A stretch of DNA of 40,000 nucleotides, taken from contig DAITMF010000031.1 of the NCBI GenBank assembly GCA_036835325.1, forward strand, positions 1 through 40,000. The letters are read 5' to 3'. The notes below the pieces were generated by a model. The model made no database searches. It was not told the origin of the DNA and was given only the letters and a program-made list of their open reading frames with translations. Position numbers and translations under genes: made by a program. This document shows positions 1 to 8,740 of the stretch, piece by piece (the first letter of the stretch is position 1; each line of letters begins with the position of its first letter). This DNA comes from CAMCHP01 sp036835325. Lineage in GTDB: Bacteria > Bacteroidota > Bacteroidia > Flavobacteriales_D > Sanyastnellaceae.

Positions 1-20
1 TCGATGCCACTTTTAAAATC

Positions 21-51
21 AAAAGCCCCACCGAAACGTGGGGCTTTTTTT
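21..51 (+). terminator. Rho-independent terminator at left edge
   Basis: An 11-bp perfect stem (arms 21-31 and 38-48, core AGCCCCAC/GTGGGGCT) encloses a 6-nt loop and runs into a T tract at 45-51. It would end a plus-strand transcript coming from the left of the window. The A-rich left flank could make it work weakly in the other direction. Confidence 0.85.
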
Positions 52-74
52 GTGCTCCTAATTTGCATTGCCCC

Positions 75-90
75 ACCGTATTTTTACGGT
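75..90. repeat. Perfect inverted repeat, possible operator
   Basis: ACCGTA-TTTT-TACGGT is a perfect 6-bp inverted repeat around four T. It contains a -7-like box (TATTTTTA, 79-86), so it could be an operator overlaying a weak promoter. There is no T tract, so it is not a terminator. The rest of 1-166 shows only the terminator and no gene. Confidence 0.4.
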
Positions 91-166
91 ATTTCGCAAA
101 TCAAGGTGTTAGAAGCTTACGGTTGATTTGAAATGGCGAATGATTGCATTAACTTACTTCCATTAA

Positions 167-376
167 ACCAAACGCCTTGCTAGTGTGTGCCGAAACCAAT
201 CCAATATAGCACCAAACCCCGATACCCGCTGCCGCCTCATGTTCGAAGAAAACATTACCAAGGGTTACGGTATTTTACCTTTGAACGCAAGCCGCATGAG
301 CAACGGAACCTATGTGCTGCAACTTATCTTGAACGAGGAGGTCGTAGCAACAGAGAAATTTGTAATCCTGAAGTGA
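167..376 (+). pseudogene. Remnant of a T9SS type A sorting domain
   Basis: The frame is open from 167 to the TGA at 374-376 and reads like the tail of a T9SS C-terminal domain: APNP near the start (compare the usual YPNP), then SRMSNGTYVLQLILNEE and the terminal EKFVILK. The stretch that normally separates these blocks is short (GYGIL runs straight into PLNASRMS), which suggests an internal deletion. No secreted passenger lies upstream; the frame meets a TAA at 164-166 and the terminator at 21-51 precedes it. I read it as a degraded gene end. It could instead be a very short ORF from a GTG at 185, but a sorting domain alone has no cargo. Its TGA overlaps the next ATG by one base. Confidence 0.6.
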
Positions 377-1923
377 TGGCCACGGAATTGATTCGATCCT
401 CCTTCTGTTTATTATTGCTTGTGATTGCGACTGATGTCCACTCCCAAAATACATGGGTCCATCGGTACAGCTACAGTGACACACAGCAGAATGCAGTAAA
501 TTGCAGGTCGGTGACCGCCGTTGAAGACGGTGTCGTAATTATCGGCTCGGAAGAGTTTCAAGACGATCCTACGGGTTGGAAACTAGCGATCTACAAGATT
601 AACTGGGAGGGTGAACTCGTGAATGCTACATGGCTGGGAGCCCCTTGGACATCAAATACACATGGCTGGGCGAATTCTGCTGATCGCAGCTTGAACGGCG
701 GTCTGATAAACGGCGGAGGGTTTAGTGTTTGGGCAACTGACGGCGATCCTCTTGATAATCCGATTGTGTTTGGCCATTTGGTTAAGATCGACATTGAAGG
801 GAATGTTGAATGGGAAAAAATGCTTGGAGATTCAATCAACTTCCATACGTTGCGCCAAGTCAAAGCCACCTCCGACGGTGGGTACATTGCTGTTGGGCAA
901 GCAGGCATTGTGCAATACCATCCTCAAATTTGGGTTGTAAAAACCGATGCGCAAGGTGTGGTGGAATGGCAGAACTATTTCGGAAGTACAGGGCCGAATG
1001 CGTATCAAGATGGTATTTTCATTTCCGAAACGCCGAGCGGTCACTTCGTATTTGGAGGTCTGTACGATTGGCAACCTTTTGTGCCTTCGGGCGTTATTTA
1101 TCGTATAAATAGTTCCGGTCAGCTTGTAAATACTGCGAACACGCAGTTAGGCGCAGTACCCAATGGCGGTTGTGAGGGTGGTTTAGTACTTGAAAACAAT
1201 GATGTCATTATAAGTACGCTAATTAACTTTGTGGGTGAAGACGGCGGGGAGATGCGCATTACCCGGGTACACCGTTTAGACCCCACGCTGCAGAATATTT
1301 GGGTTTCTGAAGTCGGCGAGAACAGGCGCCGTACAAGCATCAACACCTTCATTCAGTCCGGTGAAAACAGCATCGTAGGTGCGGGAACAGCGCGCACCTA
1401 TGACGAGTATCCGCTCTTTTACGGCCACCTCACCAAGATGAATCTCGATGATGGCTCAATTGAATGGCAGCGGCTTTTGAACGTGGTTGACAACGGCATG
1501 AACATGATGTTCGATGTTGATCATGCTCCTGACGGTGGCTTTGTCACAGCAGGTTGGTGCCTCGCCATCTGGGATGACGAGTTTACCGGACAGCAAGACG
1601 CTTGGGTTGCCAAAACCGACGAACACGGCTGCATTGTGCCCGGCTGCCACGTGGGGGTGCTTGAAAACGAAGCCACCGCAGCATTTAAACTCTACCCCAA
1701 CCCTGCACGTGACATTGTGAACCTTTACCTTGAAACCGATCAAAGCAGGCCGCGCGGTACCATCACCATTCACGACCTGCAAGGGCGTGAGGTAAAAAAC
1801 TTCCCTGCTCCGCAAGGTGAAACCACGTACATCGTTGATATCTCAACACTGCCTGCAGGCATGTATGTGGTGTCGTACACCGATGGGGTGGTGCTGGTCA
1901 CAGAACGTTTGATTGTGGAGTAA
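376..1923 (+). CDS. Secreted propeller-like protein with T9SS type A sorting domain
   Basis: This 515-residue protein starts at the ATG at 376, because an N-terminal signal peptide follows at once (MATELIRSSFCLLLLVIA then a cut near HSQ); an in-frame start 189 bases upstream would bury it. The body has repeated motifs of the form SDGGYIAVG and VVKTDAQGVVEWQNYFG, typical of beta-propeller repeats found in Bacteroidota secreted proteins. The last ~80 residues form a T9SS type A sorting domain: FKLYPNPARD, then TITIHDLQGREV, then STLPAGMYVVSY. It should be exported by Sec, passed through the outer membrane by the T9SS, and lose its C-terminal domain. The ligand or function of the propeller is unknown. 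The ATG overlaps the stop of the remnant just upstream. Confidence 0.85.
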   Translation: MATELIRSSFCLLLLVIATDVHSQNTWVHRYSYSDTQQNAVNCRSVTAVEDGVVIIGSEEFQDDPTGWKLAIYKINWEGELVNATWLGAPWTSNTHGWANSADRSLNGGLINGGGFSVWATDGDPLDNPIVFGHLVKIDIEGNVEWEKMLGDSINFHTLRQVKATSDGGYIAVGQAGIVQYHPQIWVVKTDAQGVVEWQNYFGSTGPNAYQDGIFISETPSGHFVFGGLYDWQPFVPSGVIYRINSSGQLVNTANTQLGAVPNGGCEGGLVLENNDVIISTLINFVGEDGGEMRITRVHRLDPTLQNIWVSEVGENRRRTSINTFIQSGENSIVGAGTARTYDEYPLFYGHLTKMNLDDGSIEWQRLLNVVDNGMNMMFDVDHAPDGGFVTAGWCLAIWDDEFTGQQDAWVAKTDEHGCIVPGCHVGVLENEATAAFKLYPNPARDIVNLYLETDQSRPRGTITIHDLQGREVKNFPAPQGETTYIVDISTLPAGMYVVSYTDGVVLVTERLIVE

Positions 1924-1998
1924 CCAAAAAATGAGCAGCGTGCTCCTCGTGCTCTATCCGCTTACTCAATACTGTTTCCCCCACTGAGCTTTTCATCG

Positions 1999-2006
1999 TA
2001 CCTTCG
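1999..2006 (+). promoter_or_regulatory. -7 box of der (TACCTTCG)
   Basis: TACCTTCG fits the Bacteroidota sigma-ABfr -7 consensus TAnnTTTG with one change. It lies 15 bases before the der ATG. No clear -33 TTG was fixed. Confidence 0.5.
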
Positions 2007-2021
2007 CGGCTTAATTGCAGT

Positions 2022-3329
2022 ATGAACAACCTCGTCGCCATCGTCGGCCGACCCAATGTCGGCAAATCAACCCTCTTCAATCGCCTCACTGAAACACGTG
2101 ATGCCATTGTCGATCCTACCAGCGGCGTTACCCGCGACCGTAAATACGGTAAAGCCCTCTGGACCGAACACGAGTTCAGCGTTATCGATACCGGTGGGTA
2201 CACCTCCGGATCTGACGACGTTTTCGAAGGGGAAATCCGCCAACAAGTCGCCATCTCCATCGAAGAGGCGGCCATCATCCTCTTCCTGCTCGACAACACC
2301 ACCGGCATCACCGACCTCGATGAGGAAATCGCCAACATCCTTCGGCGTACCGATAAAACAATCCTAGTGGTTGCCAACAAGGTTGACACATCCGACAAAG
2401 AGCTCGCAGCCGCCGAATTCTACAGCCTAGGGTTAAGCGACAAAGTCTACTGCATCTCGGCCAACAATGGCTACGGCACCGGTGAATTGCTCGATGACCT
2501 CGTGGCCATCCTGCCCAAGCAGGAAGAAACAGAAGACAGCAACATCCCGAAAATTGCCGTAGTGGGCCGCCCAAACGTGGGCAAGTCAACCCTCGTCAAC
2601 GCGATTTTGGGCGAGAAACGCAACATCGTTTCCGATGTCGCCGGTACCACGCGCGACAGTGTGCATACCCACTTCAAGGCCTTCGGCCTTGACCTCGAAC
2701 TGGTTGATACTGCCGGATTGCGCAAAAAGGCACGCATCGATGACCAAATCGAGTACTACTCGACCGTGCGCACCATCAAGGCCATCGATGAAGCCGACGT
2801 TTGTCTGCTGCTCATTGAAGCACCTGAAGGGGTCAACAAACAAGACCTTTCGATTTTCTACCAAATCGTTGAGAGTTACCGCGGAGTGGTGGTGCTGGCC
2901 AACAAGTGGGACGTGGTTGACAAAGACCATTCAACTCACGACCAGTACAAGAAAAACATTTTGGAGCGGCTTGAACCGTTCACCGATGTGCCCTTGATTT
3001 TCACCAGCGGTACCACCCGTCAGCGGGTATTGCAAGCACTCGAAGCAGCCGTTGAAGTGTACCACAACCGCAGCCGCAAGGTGCCTACGTCGCAGCTCAA
3101 CAACTTTATTCTGCCGATTGTGAACGAGAATCCGCCGCCGTCGGTCAAAGGCAAGTACGTGCAAATCAAGTACGTCACGCAAATTCCGTCGCAGGTGCCC
3201 ACCTTCGCCTTTTTCTGCAATCAGCCGCAGTACATCAAAGATCCGTACAAGCGTTTCCTCGAGAACAAGCTCCGTTCTGAATTCAACTTCAGCGGTACAC
3301 CGATTCGCTTGTTCTTCCGCGAGAAGTAA
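2022..3329 (+). CDS. der: Ribosome biogenesis GTPase Der (EngA)
   Basis: Der is an essential cytoplasmic GTPase that helps mature the 50S ribosomal subunit. At 435 residues it has the family's usual length and its unique double G domain. G domain 1 shows GRPNVGKS (9-16), DTGG (56-59) and NKVD (119-122); G domain 2 shows GRPNVGKS (182-189), DTAG (229-232) and NKWD (294-297). Residues ~350-435 are the KH-like domain, with PPPSVKGKYVQIKYVTQ and the typical RLFFREK ending. The start is fixed by the first G1 motif eight residues in. The stop abuts the stop of the convergent TetR gene with no gap, so no terminator fits between them. Confidence 0.98.
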   Translation: MNNLVAIVGRPNVGKSTLFNRLTETRDAIVDPTSGVTRDRKYGKALWTEHEFSVIDTGGYTSGSDDVFEGEIRQQVAISIEEAAIILFLLDNTTGITDLDEEIANILRRTDKTILVVANKVDTSDKELAAAEFYSLGLSDKVYCISANNGYGTGELLDDLVAILPKQEETEDSNIPKIAVVGRPNVGKSTLVNAILGEKRNIVSDVAGTTRDSVHTHFKAFGLDLELVDTAGLRKKARIDDQIEYYSTVRTIKAIDEADVCLLLIEAPEGVNKQDLSIFYQIVESYRGVVVLANKWDVVDKDHSTHDQYKKNILERLEPFTDVPLIFTSGTTRQRVLQALEAAVEVYHNRSRKVPTSQLNNFILPIVNENPPPSVKGKYVQIKYVTQIPSQVPTFAFFCNQPQYIKDPYKRFLENKLRSEFNFSGTPIRLFFREK

Positions 3330-4007
3330 TCAGCCTTTCGCTTCGCGAATGCCCAACACGGCAAACACCATGTCGGTGAAGAAAGTTGTCACATCGGGCG
3401 CGGGATTGTTGAAGTCGGTCAGTGAAGGAAGGTGCTCGGCAAAGAACTTTTGCTGATGAATGCCTTCAATCACGGTGGTCATGAGGGTGTGAGGATACCC
3501 GTAGTTTGGCGCCACGTCGCGCACCAAGCGCGAGAGGTAATCGACCAAGTGCTTGTACAGTGCATACATGCCACGCTGGTTTTCTTCATCAACGTTGTGG
3601 GTAAGGTACACCTTCGCTGATTCGTTGACCACGACGCGGTTTAACGAGACTTCGTCGATGTGTGCAAAACGTTCATCGCGCACAACATCGTAGGTCAGCA
3701 CGCGAATGGCAACTTCGAGCTTCGAACGCGAATCGTCTTGTTCGCCAACGGCTTCAATCACGCATTCTTCAACCCATCCCCAATACCAACTCACGAGGTA
3801 AGTCAGCAACTTGTGCTTGTTTTCAAAGTACCTATAGATGCTCGCTTCAGGTGAGCCAATTTGAAGCCCCAATTTCTTGAAGGTGAAGGCCTCGAAGCCG
3901 AGTTCATCAATCAAGCGAATGCTGTCTTCCATGATGCGCATACCCAACTTGCTCGACTGGGGGTCGCGTAAGTAAGTATGTCGACTAATGCGTTGACCTG
4001 GGTTCAT
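3330..4007 (-). CDS. TetR/AcrR family transcriptional regulator
   Basis: A 225-residue predicted one-component repressor. Residues ~24-72 form the TetR DNA-binding domain: MEDSIRLIDELGFEAFTFKK, then the helix-turn-helix LGLQIGSPEASIYRYFENKH with the hallmark YRYF. The rest should be the helical ligand-binding and dimer domain; it has no recognisable ligand signature. It lies 44 bases downstream of metF on the same strand, but a TAATTTCG box in the gap suggests its own promoter. No target operator is evident. Its stop codon directly abuts that of der. Confidence 0.88.
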   Translation of the reverse strand: MNPGQRISRHTYLRDPQSSKLGMRIMEDSIRLIDELGFEAFTFKKLGLQIGSPEASIYRYFENKHKLLTYLVSWYWGWVEECVIEAVGEQDDSRSKLEVAIRVLTYDVVRDERFAHIDEVSLNRVVVNESAKVYLTHNVDEENQRGMYALYKHLVDYLSRLVRDVAPNYGYPHTLMTTVIEGIHQQKFFAEHLPSLTDFNNPAPDVTTFFTDMVFAVLGIREAKG

Positions 4008-4025
4008 AATCTCATCTCGGAAGAG

Positions 4026-4033
4026 CGAAATTA
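4026..4033 (-). promoter_or_regulatory. -7 box of the TetR gene (TAATTTCG)
   Basis: On the minus strand TAATTTCG lies 18 bases before the TetR ATG, matching the TAnnTTTG consensus with one change. Confidence 0.4.
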
Positions 4034-4051
4034 CGAATTCATTGCGCAGGG

Positions 4052-5008
4052 TCAGAAAACTTCACGTGCCACTGCGCACGTGGCCTCGCTTTTGCCCATG
4101 GTGTAGAAGTGCAAAACGGGTACTCCGGCGGCTTTGAGTTCTTTGCTTTGCTGAATGCACCAGTCAATGCCAATTTGCTCTACCTCGGCTTTTCCTTTGG
4201 CCTTCTCCACTTGCTCAACCAGTGCATCAGGCAGATTGACGTAAAAATTTTGGGGGATGGACGTGAGCTGCAGTTTCGAAGAAAGCGGTTTCAGTCCGGG
4301 AATGATGGGCACGTGAATACCGGCTGCTCGGCAACGCTCCACAAAATCGAAATAGGCCTGGTTGTCGAAAAACATCTGTGTGATGATGTATTCGGCTCCA
4401 CTTTCAACCTTTTGCTTCAAGAAGCGGAGGTCAGATTGTGGATTGGGCGCTTCAAAGTGCTTTTCAGGGTATCCGGCAACGCCGATGCAAAAATCGGTGC
4501 GGGTCGAATTGCGAAGTTCAGGGTCAAGGTAGCGACCGCTGTTCAGTTCCACCACCTGCTCAACCAATTCATGGGCGTAGGCATGGCCACTCGGTTCGGG
4601 CTTGAAACGGCCCTCCGAGCGAATCGGGTCGCCGCGAAGCACAAGCACGTTGTCAACGCCTACGTAGTTCAAGTCGAGCAAAGCATCTTCAGTTTCGTCT
4701 CGGGTGAACCCGCCGCAAATGATGTGCGGAACCGGGTCAATCTCATAGCGGTGCTTCAGCGCGGCGCAAATGCCCACCGTTCCCGGACGTTTGCGCACGG
4801 TGCGCTTTTCAAGCAAACCGTCGCGCACATTGCGGTACACGTATTCTTCGCGGTGGTAGGTGACGTCAACGAAGGAGGGTTCGAACTCCATGAGCCGATC
4901 CATCGCATCGAAGATCGGCTGTATGTTTTGCCCCTTCAGTGGAGGGAGAATCTCAATCGAAAACAGGGTGCGGTTGCCCGCGTTGTTCAAATGCTCAATG
5001 ACTTTCAT
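4052..5008 (-). CDS. metF: Methylenetetrahydrofolate reductase MetF
   Basis: MetF reduces 5,10-methylene-THF to 5-methyl-THF with NAD(P)H and FAD, supplying the methyl donor for methionine synthase. The 318-residue protein has the family's TIM-barrel features: FSIEILPP near residue 16 with the conserved Glu, VDVTYHREE, a TVGICAALKHRYEIDPVPHI block, and the FAD-site run NVLVLRGDP followed by the FCIGVAGYPEKH and EYIITQMFFDN motifs. It is the third gene of the riboswitch-led operon, 21 bases after the second metH gene, which fits its job of feeding that enzyme. It is slightly longer than E. coli MetF. Confidence 0.97.
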   Translation of the reverse strand: MKVIEHLNNAGNRTLFSIEILPPLKGQNIQPIFDAMDRLMEFEPSFVDVTYHREEYVYRNVRDGLLEKRTVRKRPGTVGICAALKHRYEIDPVPHIICGGFTRDETEDALLDLNYVGVDNVLVLRGDPIRSEGRFKPEPSGHAYAHELVEQVVELNSGRYLDPELRNSTRTDFCIGVAGYPEKHFEAPNPQSDLRFLKQKVESGAEYIITQMFFDNQAYFDFVERCRAAGIHVPIIPGLKPLSSKLQLTSIPQNFYVNLPDALVEQVEKAKGKAEVEQIGIDWCIQQSKELKAAGVPVLHFYTMGKSEATCAVAREVF

Positions 5009-5029
5009 GCAAAAATGGTCTATCGGAGG

Positions 5030-7714
5030 TCAAACGGTTTCGGTTTGGTAATTCAAAAGTGGCGAGAGCCAGCGTTCGGCTTCAGCCAGGGCAATGCCGC
5101 GGCGTGCGGCGTAGTCTTCAACCTGGTCGCGGGCAATCTTGCCCAGACCAAAGTACTGGGCATCGGGGTGCGCAAAGTAGTAGCCCGAGACGGAGGCCTG
5201 TGGGTACATGGCCAGTGATTCAGTCAGCGTGATTCCGGTTAGCATCTCCACATCGAGCAGCGACCAGATGGTGGTTTTTTCGAGGTGGTCAGGACATGCG
5301 GGGTAGCCGGGGGCCGGACGAATACCGCGGTACTTCTCGCCAATCAGGGCGTCGTTGCTCAACGCTTCATCGGCGGCATAGCCCCAAAGGTCTTTCCGCA
5401 CGCGCTCGTGCAGGTACTCTGCAAAGGCCTCGGCAAAGCGGTCAGCCAATGCTTGCGCCATGATGGCGTGGTAATCGTCGAGATCAGCGCGGTACGCGGC
5501 AACGATGTCTTCCAGTTCATGGCCGCTGGTAACGGCAAATGCGCCGATGTAATCGGTGATGCCAGCGCTTTCGGGCGCAATAAAATCAGCCAACGAGCGG
5601 TTGTGCGCGTCTTTGTGTTTTGCTTGCTGCTGGCGCAGGAAGAGGAAGCGGGTGAGCTCTTCGTTCGGGTTATCCGGATGAAGGATGACGACTTCGTCGG
5701 ATGGTCGGGCATACGCCGGAAAAATCCCCACAACCCCTTTCGGTCGCAGCGCATTGCGGTCAACGAACTGCCGCAGCAGGGCCTGCGTATCGTTCCAAAC
5801 ACGGGTGGCTTCTTCGCCCACGACTTCATCGCGCAGGATGTCGGGAAACTTGCCGTGCAGGCCCCAGGTTTTGAAGTAGGGTGTCCAGTCAATGTAGTGC
5901 TCGAGGTCAGCCAACGTAACGTCGGTGATGGCCATCGACCCTACAAAACGCGGTGTGCTGCAAGTGGATGCGTTGAAGTCAAGAACGGCCTTGCGATTGC
6001 GCGCTTCGTCTAAACTCAGGTAGCTTTTTTCATCGCCGCGTTTCAGATAGAGCTCACGAAGTGCAGTGTACTCGTCGCGTGTCTTGGCGGCCAAAAGCTC
6101 CGCATCCTTCCCCAAAAAACCACTCATTACAGGCACTGCACGGGAGGCATCGTTCACGTGTACAATCGGGCCATTGTACGCCGGTGCCAGTTTTACGGCC
6201 GTGTGCACGCGCGAAGTGGTGGCGCCGCCGATGAGCAAGGGCAGGCGCAGTTTGCGGTACTCCATCTCTTTGGCAACATGAATCATTTCATCGAGCGAAG
6301 GCGTGATCAACCCGCTCAAACCAATGGCGTCGGCATTCACTTCAATGGCGCGATCAAGGATGGTTCCGGCGGGCACCATAACGCCCAAGTCAATCACTTC
6401 GTAACCATTGCATGCCAGTACAACGCCCACAATGTTCTTGCCGATGTCGTGCACGTCGCCCTTCACCGTAGCCAATACGATTTTACCGGCGCTGCTGCTG
6501 TTTTGCTTCTGCGCTTCAAGGTAGGGCGTGAGCCACGCAACGCTCTTTTTCATCACGCGGGCGCTTTTCACCACTTGCGGCAAGAACATTTTCCCGGCAC
6601 CAAACAGGTCACCTACAACGTTCATGCCCGCCATGAGCGGCCCTTCGATCACGCTGAGCGGATTTCCGATTACAGCCAAGGCCTCTTCGGTGTCGGCTTC
6701 AATAAAATCGGTGATGCCGTTGACAAGGGCGTGCTCCAAGCGTTTTTCAACGGATTGTTCGCGCCAAACCAGCAGTTTCTCTGTGCTTTTCGCAGTTGAG
6801 GTGACCTGGTCGGCGTAAGCGAGCAAGCGTTCAGTGGCATCGTCGCGGCGGTCAAGCAACACATCTTCAACCCGTTCAAGAAGCTCGGGTGCAATTTCAT
6901 CGTACACCTCAAGTAGGGTGGGGTTCACGATGCCCATGTCCATCCCGGCTTGTATGCCGTGGTAAAGAAAGGCAGCGTGCATCGCTTCGCGAACGGCCTG
7001 ATTTCCTCGGAAGGAGAACGACACGTTGCTTACGCCGCCACTCACGAGAGCTCCCGGGAGATTGGCTTTGATCCACCGCGTGGCAGCAAAAAAGTCGATG
7101 GCGTTTTTGCGGTGCTCATCCATCCCCGTGGCAACGGGAAAAATATTCGGGTCGAAAATGATATCAGATGGCGGAAAACCGGCCTGTTCGGTCAGCAGTT
7201 TGTAGGCACGCGCGCATATATCGATGCGCCGTTGGTAGGTATCGGCTTGGCCTTCTTCGTCAAAAGCCATGACGACCACAGCCGCGCCGTAGCGCCGAAT
7301 GCGTTTGGCTTGACGAATGAACTCGGCCTCGCCTTCTTTCATGCTGATGGAGTTCACAATGCCTTTGCCTTGAAGGCAGCGCAAACCGGCTTCAATGATC
7401 TCCCAACGCGACGAATCAACCATCACAGGAATGCGCGCAATATCAGGCTCGGCAGCCATGAGGTTCAAGAAGGTCGTCATGGCTTTTACACCGTCAATCA
7501 TGCCTTCGTCCATGTTGACGTCGATGATCTGCGCGCCGCCCTCTACCTGTTCGCGGGCAATGCTGAGCGCCTCTTCAAAGCGCTCTTCGCGGATGAGCTT
7601 CAGAAAGCGTTTGCTTCCGGTGACGTTGGTGCGTTCGCCCACGTTCACGAAGTTCGAATCGGCACCTATGAGCAACGGCTCAAGGCCGGAAAGTACAAGT
7701 TTGAAGTTTTTCAT
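5030..7714 (-). CDS. metH: Methionine synthase, folate/B12/activation half (split MetH)
   Basis: This 894-residue protein carries the C-terminal three modules of cobalamin-dependent methionine synthase. Pterin-binding domain: ~20-290, beginning NFVNVGERTNVTGSKRF. Cobalamin cap and Rossmann domains: ~310-550, with KGDVHDIGKNIVGVVL, where His422 of DxHxxG should be the axial B12 ligand, and LSGLITPSLDEM. SAM-dependent reactivation domain: ~560-894, with RGIRPAPGYPACPDH at 797-810 and SGYYFAHPDAQYFGLGKI. The homocysteine module is missing here and encoded by the preceding gene, whose stop overlaps this ATG as ATGA (4 bases), so translation is probably coupled and the two proteins should form one enzyme. 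Confidence 0.97.
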   Translation of the reverse strand: MKNFKLVLSGLEPLLIGADSNFVNVGERTNVTGSKRFLKLIREERFEEALSIAREQVEGGAQIIDVNMDEGMIDGVKAMTTFLNLMAAEPDIARIPVMVDSSRWEIIEAGLRCLQGKGIVNSISMKEGEAEFIRQAKRIRRYGAAVVVMAFDEEGQADTYQRRIDICARAYKLLTEQAGFPPSDIIFDPNIFPVATGMDEHRKNAIDFFAATRWIKANLPGALVSGGVSNVSFSFRGNQAVREAMHAAFLYHGIQAGMDMGIVNPTLLEVYDEIAPELLERVEDVLLDRRDDATERLLAYADQVTSTAKSTEKLLVWREQSVEKRLEHALVNGITDFIEADTEEALAVIGNPLSVIEGPLMAGMNVVGDLFGAGKMFLPQVVKSARVMKKSVAWLTPYLEAQKQNSSSAGKIVLATVKGDVHDIGKNIVGVVLACNGYEVIDLGVMVPAGTILDRAIEVNADAIGLSGLITPSLDEMIHVAKEMEYRKLRLPLLIGGATTSRVHTAVKLAPAYNGPIVHVNDASRAVPVMSGFLGKDAELLAAKTRDEYTALRELYLKRGDEKSYLSLDEARNRKAVLDFNASTCSTPRFVGSMAITDVTLADLEHYIDWTPYFKTWGLHGKFPDILRDEVVGEEATRVWNDTQALLRQFVDRNALRPKGVVGIFPAYARPSDEVVILHPDNPNEELTRFLFLRQQQAKHKDAHNRSLADFIAPESAGITDYIGAFAVTSGHELEDIVAAYRADLDDYHAIMAQALADRFAEAFAEYLHERVRKDLWGYAADEALSNDALIGEKYRGIRPAPGYPACPDHLEKTTIWSLLDVEMLTGITLTESLAMYPQASVSGYYFAHPDAQYFGLGKIARDQVEDYAARRGIALAEAERWLSPLLNYQTETV

Positions 7715-8727
7715 GCCTGTTCTGCGCTCGAGGGGGTTTCAATACGGGGTTGGTAGCGCTGGGCTAGCCGTGCAATGGCGGCGATGTGTTCGGGCGTGGT
7801 GCCACAGCATCCGCCGATGATGTTCACGTTGCCGCGCTCGAAAAACGAGCGAATTTCTTCGGCCATTTGGTCAGGCGTTTGGTCGTAAGCACCCATTTCA
7901 TTGGGAAGCCCGGCGTTCGGGTGCGCGCTTACCATGCAGCCCGCTGTTTTGGCCAACACATCAACGTAAGGCTCCAGTTGCTTGGCGCCGAGCGCACAAT
8001 TGAAGCCAATGCTCAGCAAAGGCGCATGCTGCAACGAAATGAAAAAGGCCTCGGCCGTTTGGCCCGAAAGGGTTCTGCCCGAAGCGTCGGTAATGGTACC
8101 ACTGACCATTAAGGGGACTTCAACGCCGCGGGCATCCATTTCTTCCATTGCGGCAAATAAAGCGGCCTTGGCGTTGAGGGTGTCAAACACGGTTTCAATG
8201 AGCAGGGCGTCAACGCCGCCGTCTAACAAACCTTGTATTTGCTCGCGGTAGGCCGCTTGAAGTTGTTCAAAGTCAATGGCGCGGTAGCCGGGGTTGTTCA
8301 CATCGGGAGAGAGCGAAGCGGTTCGGTTGGTCGGACCAATGCTGCCTGCTACGTATCTCGGCTTCGCCGGATGAGCAGCGGTAAACGCATCGGCGCTTTC
8401 GCGCGCAATGCGGGCCGATTCGTAGTTCAATTGGTACACGTACTTTTCCAATCCGTAATCGGCTTGCGCGATGCGGGTAGATGAGAAGGTATTCGTTTCG
8501 GCGATGTCGGCGCCCGCCTCAAAGTACGCATCGTGGATTTCGCGCAGCAGCTCAGGACGCGTAAGCGCCAGCAAGTCGTTGTTGCCTTTGAGCGGGAAGG
8601 GGTGGCTTTTCAGCTCTTCGTTGCGAAAATCCTCTTCTTCGAGGTGGTAGCGCTGAATCATGGTGCCCATGGCCCCATCAAGAATAAGTATGCGCTGCTG
8701 CGCAAGCGTTCGTATGTCCGGCTTCAT
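7711..8727 (-). CDS. metH: Homocysteine S-methyltransferase half of split methionine synthase
   Basis: This 338-residue protein is the zinc-dependent homocysteine-binding barrel, the first module of MetH. ILDGAMGTMIQ (14-24) is the classic start; Cys244 in GFNCALGA and Cys307-Cys308 in IGGCCGTTPEH are the expected zinc ligands that activate the homocysteine thiol. It is not a stand-alone methyltransferase: it is followed by the folate/B12 half in an ATGA overlap and led by a SAM-I riboswitch. The ATG is preceded 8 bases upstream by AGGAG, rare in this window where most starts have no Shine-Dalgarno. The short C-terminal tail (~320-338) looks like the cut linker. Confidence 0.96.
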   Translation of the reverse strand: MKPDIRTLAQQRILILDGAMGTMIQRYHLEEEDFRNEELKSHPFPLKGNNDLLALTRPELLREIHDAYFEAGADIAETNTFSSTRIAQADYGLEKYVYQLNYESARIARESADAFTAAHPAKPRYVAGSIGPTNRTASLSPDVNNPGYRAIDFEQLQAAYREQIQGLLDGGVDALLIETVFDTLNAKAALFAAMEEMDARGVEVPLMVSGTITDASGRTLSGQTAEAFFISLQHAPLLSIGFNCALGAKQLEPYVDVLAKTAGCMVSAHPNAGLPNEMGAYDQTPDQMAEEIRSFFERGNVNIIGGCCGTTPEHIAAIARLAQRYQPRIETPSSAEQA

Positions 8728-8735
8728 CTGCGGTT

Positions 8736-8740
8736 CTCCT
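8736..8740 (-). promoter_or_regulatory. Shine-Dalgarno site AGGAG of metH
   Basis: AGGAG lies 8 bases before the metH ATG on the minus strand. Its 5-base core with the preceding T (TAGGA) is complementary to TCCTA inside the aptamer (8810-8814). Whether that pairing forms is unknown. Confidence 0.5.

Noticed and set aside
187..375. Extended N-terminus of the first T9SS gene
   Set aside because: The 63 extra residues are basic, non-hydrophobic and are an out-of-frame reading of the sorting-domain remnant; the signal peptide begins at 376.
1932..1944. GAGCA/TGCTC hairpin after the first T9SS gene as terminator
   Set aside because: The stem is only 5 bp with a 3-base loop and no T tract.
4109..5218. 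369-codon plus-strand frame
   Set aside because: It lies antisense to metF and metH, whose motifs are complete; its composition is that of a shadow frame.
7711..7714. Frameshift in a single metH gene
   Set aside because: Both halves have intact ends, module borders coincide with the junction and the overlap is a typical ATGA coupling.
6950..7756. 268-codon plus-strand frame
   Set aside because: Antisense shadow of the folate-binding module of metH.
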